From Candidatus Bathyarchaeota archaeon (GTDB lineage: Archaea; Thermoproteota; Bathyarchaeia; Bathyarchaeales; Bathycorpusculaceae): a stretch of 7,278 nucleotides of DNA. The stretch spans positions 1-7,278 of the forward strand of contig DAOUTL010000064.1 of the NCBI GenBank assembly GCA_030626685.1. Reading direction: 5' to 3'. Positions 6,001-7,278 of the stretch are shown here, in pieces; position 1 is the stretch's first letter, and every line of letters starts with the position of its first letter. The notes under the pieces are model-generated. The model saw only the letters and a program-made list of their open reading frames with translations, was not told where the DNA came from and searched no databases. A program made the position numbers and the translations under genes.

Positions 6001-7269
6001 CGTATCCATAGGTGGAGTATTAACAATTCCTCCGAGCGTGCCGGATATCCACGCGTATAAGAAGTAAGTTATGCTTCCTATTAATGCGGCGAGAGATGCT
6101 TCCTTTAAGCGCAGATTAGATGTCTTAGGCATGAAGAGTGCGAGAACTAATAGGACAATGTTAAACAGCATAAGTTCTGGAATGTGAATAAAACCTAACG
6201 TAACTATTAGAAAGGAAAAAATGGCTATAAACGTTCTTCTAGAGATATCTTTTCGGCTTAGGAGGTAGAGTAAAACAAAGAATAGCGTGAAAGCGATGGT
6301 CATAGGCCTGAACCAAAGCAAGATCCAAGGGCCTTGCCCATAACCTACATCCCAGTAAGACACATTATTCGACGCTCTAAGTATGTCGAGTTGCTTGCTT
6401 GGGTCTGGTGTCATCAGCTTTTGCCCTAGGAAGTGGAGCCACCCGAACCCTGAAAATACGGAAAAGAAAACTGTAGCAAGAATTGGGGCGCGCCTATCAA
6501 CATCTTTTAGGTAGGCTCTAGCCATGATGTAGAAGGAGAGTACAACTATTAGGCTTAGGTACGCTAAGCCAGTTTGAAAAACTTCCATTAGTGGGCTAGA
6601 CAGCTCGTATACAGTTGCCCAAGTTAGGTGGAACCAAGGATAAAGCGATTGGCAAGCATCCGGGGCCAACATTAACAATTTGGATGATGAAAAATGTCTA
6701 ACTATATCCGCCGGGAGATAGGCCATCTGAGGATAGAGGCTTGAAATGGCGAATATGAAGAAGAGTGAGATCCAGATGAGAAGTAAGACATCAAAAAGAT
6801 TATACTCGTTCACTTGGCTGTTTTCATAAATTCGTGCTCTTTCACTAGACTTGTCGATTCTGTCTTTCAATAAGGGAGATATGGATATGCCTACATATAT
6901 GGCTGATATGAGTATAGCTCTATGCGTAGTGAACGGTAGTACGAGGGTAAACATAAGCGATGTTAGTCCTATGCTAAGTGCAAACGCTAATACAGACCAC
7001 TCGATCCAACTGTTTAAAGAATGGAACTTTAATAATCTCAAGAGAACATATCCTGGAAGGAAAAAGGAAACAACTATAGCGAAAACCAAATTGAGAGTGA
7101 TGCTCAATTTAAAGATATTAAACACTAATAGCATGAGTGATATGGTTAAGAAAGCATAGTCCAGTTTACTGACATTGATTCCTTTAATTTCAAAGCTTGT
7201 TTTCTTGAAGTTTCCGTATAGAGAGTGATAGATTGTTAGGATTAAGGCGGCTTCAAAGAAGTAAAGCAT
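3073..7269 (-). CDS. Giant GT-C-like multi-pass membrane protein with a LamG-containing external domain
   Basis: A 1398-residue protein, function not established. Residues 1-610 hold about 17-18 hydrophobic membrane segments (for example 37-56, 58-80, 92-112, 158-178, 232-250, 262-281, 365-380, 490-514, 589-606). The first large loop has LPADIVRHFSSSKLL (185-199) and SLYPWFHLTWA (208-218). An acidic residue with nearby His in the first outer loop, a YP..H segment, HIPE (362-365) and GERRFLP (556-562) resemble archaeal GT-C-type membrane glycosyltransferases that use lipid-linked sugars, but this is inference. The N-terminal part also recalls DUF1616/DUF2206 archaeal membrane proteins. Residues ~611-1363 are external. 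A segment at 745-910 looks like an alpha/beta (amidotransferase-like) fold and ends in VYINVYPII (902-910). Residues ~926-1127 are a LamG/concanavalin-A-like domain (DASMNGNDG, ALDFDG, EAWVKP, WYHLAATYDG, YYVNG). A beta-rich region with many N-glycosylation sequons follows. A membrane anchor (1365-1380) and a short charged tail end the protein. The ATG at 7269 is only nine bases from the window edge and the frame is open there, so the true start may lie outside. Confidence 0.82.
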   Translation of the reverse strand: MLYFFEAALILTIYHSLYGNFKKTSFEIKGINVSKLDYAFLTISLMLLVFNIFKLSITLNLVFAIVVSFFLPGYVLLRLLKFHSLNSWIEWSVLAFALSIGLTSLMFTLVLPFTTHRAILISAIYVGISISPLLKDRIDKSSERARIYENSQVNEYNLFDVLLLIWISLFFIFAISSLYPQMAYLPADIVRHFSSSKLLMLAPDACQSLYPWFHLTWATVYELSSPLMEVFQTGLAYLSLIVVLSFYIMARAYLKDVDRRAPILATVFFSVFSGFGWLHFLGQKLMTPDPSKQLDILRASNNVSYWDVGYGQGPWILLWFRPMTIAFTLFFVLLYLLSRKDISRRTFIAIFSFLIVTLGFIHIPELMLFNIVLLVLALFMPKTSNLRLKEASLAALIGSITYFLYAWISGTLGGIVNTPPMDTLLILAGTATISCILTHISHRQLMINSSANRQTRFVEVFTIAIALVFMSGLLAWLSSPNTFSVSQVYEIYYIPLMMYPVLLGIVGFFALHGLAVITKKYRRDPAIVSVLLFLVTLAFGKLVSFLNAEFLDLGYGERRFLPVIFAAASMMASASFVKQASRLLHDKKKVLLATIVALIVIAGITSTNLSVEYWKLTTETPRVSHYALEAAEYLSSPYNRDVRTPILTASTATRSRAEYISSSYIVDKYRYPIWESRYPEAPLLILHNKYYPPPYLYVDQQDFGYISSRYIDGYFTRHMLRLLPKAYSNPEVTAFRVPEGVPPSLDSNVVLIIPNDDRADYLSAYDTLSLGGYDYTVCLNSDTKTITDGETIIIPRDDEDYIKLLENLALQAEFQQGDKKIIIFNFNGYGPFADLFFEPEAQAEDIRATHIKGLESTLDLPIEVDASSLIERDVIRVLAWYSDGKEETPFAAELVKDARRLVYINVYPIIKAGLKEEVIVDSRQILNLLMGEFKDGKVNDASMNGNDGLVYGAKIVDSPFGMALDFDGKEGFIEVAHSDRLNPTDEITIEAWVKPRAPDSGFCIVSKKAGYSSLDGYAFLFDGGAFYFNFGNGTSYFPNAFSYGRLKAEQWYHLAATYDGHYVKYYVNGAEVGSVEQSETIAANNLNLLIGKRQDEAWKLNGSIYKIVMYDDALTTSEIEESYNKTMTKFWTTNPMSPILGNLIQVAGVNLPTHVNYETWVFEGNTAFFRNASLNGNVVIKSSSFTDFTIDRLANITIVTDQEQTNITSIKGFYINKTDYAEIYVEGADIHQGRGFYTELTLVNPTLSLSGENVLITLVTSDDETREITFQNGELTILGQLTLYARTPSFQVNGEAKFKEMYSLFSLHRWLRSLGQDLNIQGAVEFQLTVSDTYNFASDLKWNGSVTREPPILPWNEYDSIKNMLPWLIISIVLVVFWHTFFRKETPAHNNKTKEHIA
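3085..3090 (-). promoter_or_regulatory. Shine-Dalgarno that selects the TTG start of the pyruvyltransferase gene
   Basis: AAGGAG on the minus strand, inside the last codons of the upstream membrane-protein gene, lies eight bases before TTG (3076-3074) but 23 bases before the competing ATG (3061). This spacing supports initiation at TTG and translational coupling to the upstream gene. Confidence 0.6.
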
Positions 7270-7278
7270 AGGCTTTAA

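Noticed and set aside
6851..7159. 102-codon plus-strand open frame near the right edge
   Set aside because: It is antisense to the N-terminal membrane segments of the large protein; open antisense frames are common opposite hydrophobic codons.

Overview
This window comes from the inside of an AT-rich, probably archaeal, cell-surface polysaccharide or glycoprotein gene cluster. All recognisable genes are on the minus strand, so they read from the right edge to the left. The archaeal assignment is an inference from three things. The first gene encodes a very large multi-pass membrane protein with a glycosyltransferase-C-like layout and an external domain rich in N-glycosylation sequons. The second and third genes form a pyruvyltransferase / F420-hydrogenase-beta-like pair. 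The regulatory sites are a mix of weak Shine-Dalgarno and TATA-like sequences. A TACK-type or Bathyarchaeia-like lineage is a guess only.

Layout in transcription order: (1) 7269-3073, a 1398-residue membrane protein with about 17-18 N-terminal membrane segments, a roughly 750-residue external region that contains a LamG / concanavalin-A-like domain, and a C-terminal membrane anchor. (2) 3076-1685, a polysaccharide pyruvyltransferase family protein. Its TTG start overlaps the stop of gene 1 by four bases (TTGA) and has a good Shine-Dalgarno. (3) 1633-326, a FrhB/FdhB-type iron-sulfur flavoprotein homologue with two N-terminal [4Fe-4S] motifs, 51 bases after gene 2. (4) 325-167, a 52-codon fragment that clearly resembles the C-terminus of a UDP-glucose / UDP-ManNAc 6-dehydrogenase. 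It has no start of its own and lies in frame directly behind the stop codon of gene 3. (5) 118-1, the first 39 codons of another gene that runs off the left edge.

How they may work together: the membrane protein could transfer or handle lipid-linked sugars at the outer face of the membrane. The pyruvyltransferase would add a pyruvate ketal to a sugar, and its FrhB-like neighbour would supply a redox step on the same glycan or its precursor. The nucleotide-sugar dehydrogenase remnant shows that this locus once held, or recombined with, a uronic-acid sugar pathway gene. It marks a probable rearrangement junction, as expected in a fast-changing surface-glycan island. No RNA genes, CRISPR arrays or insertion sequences were seen.
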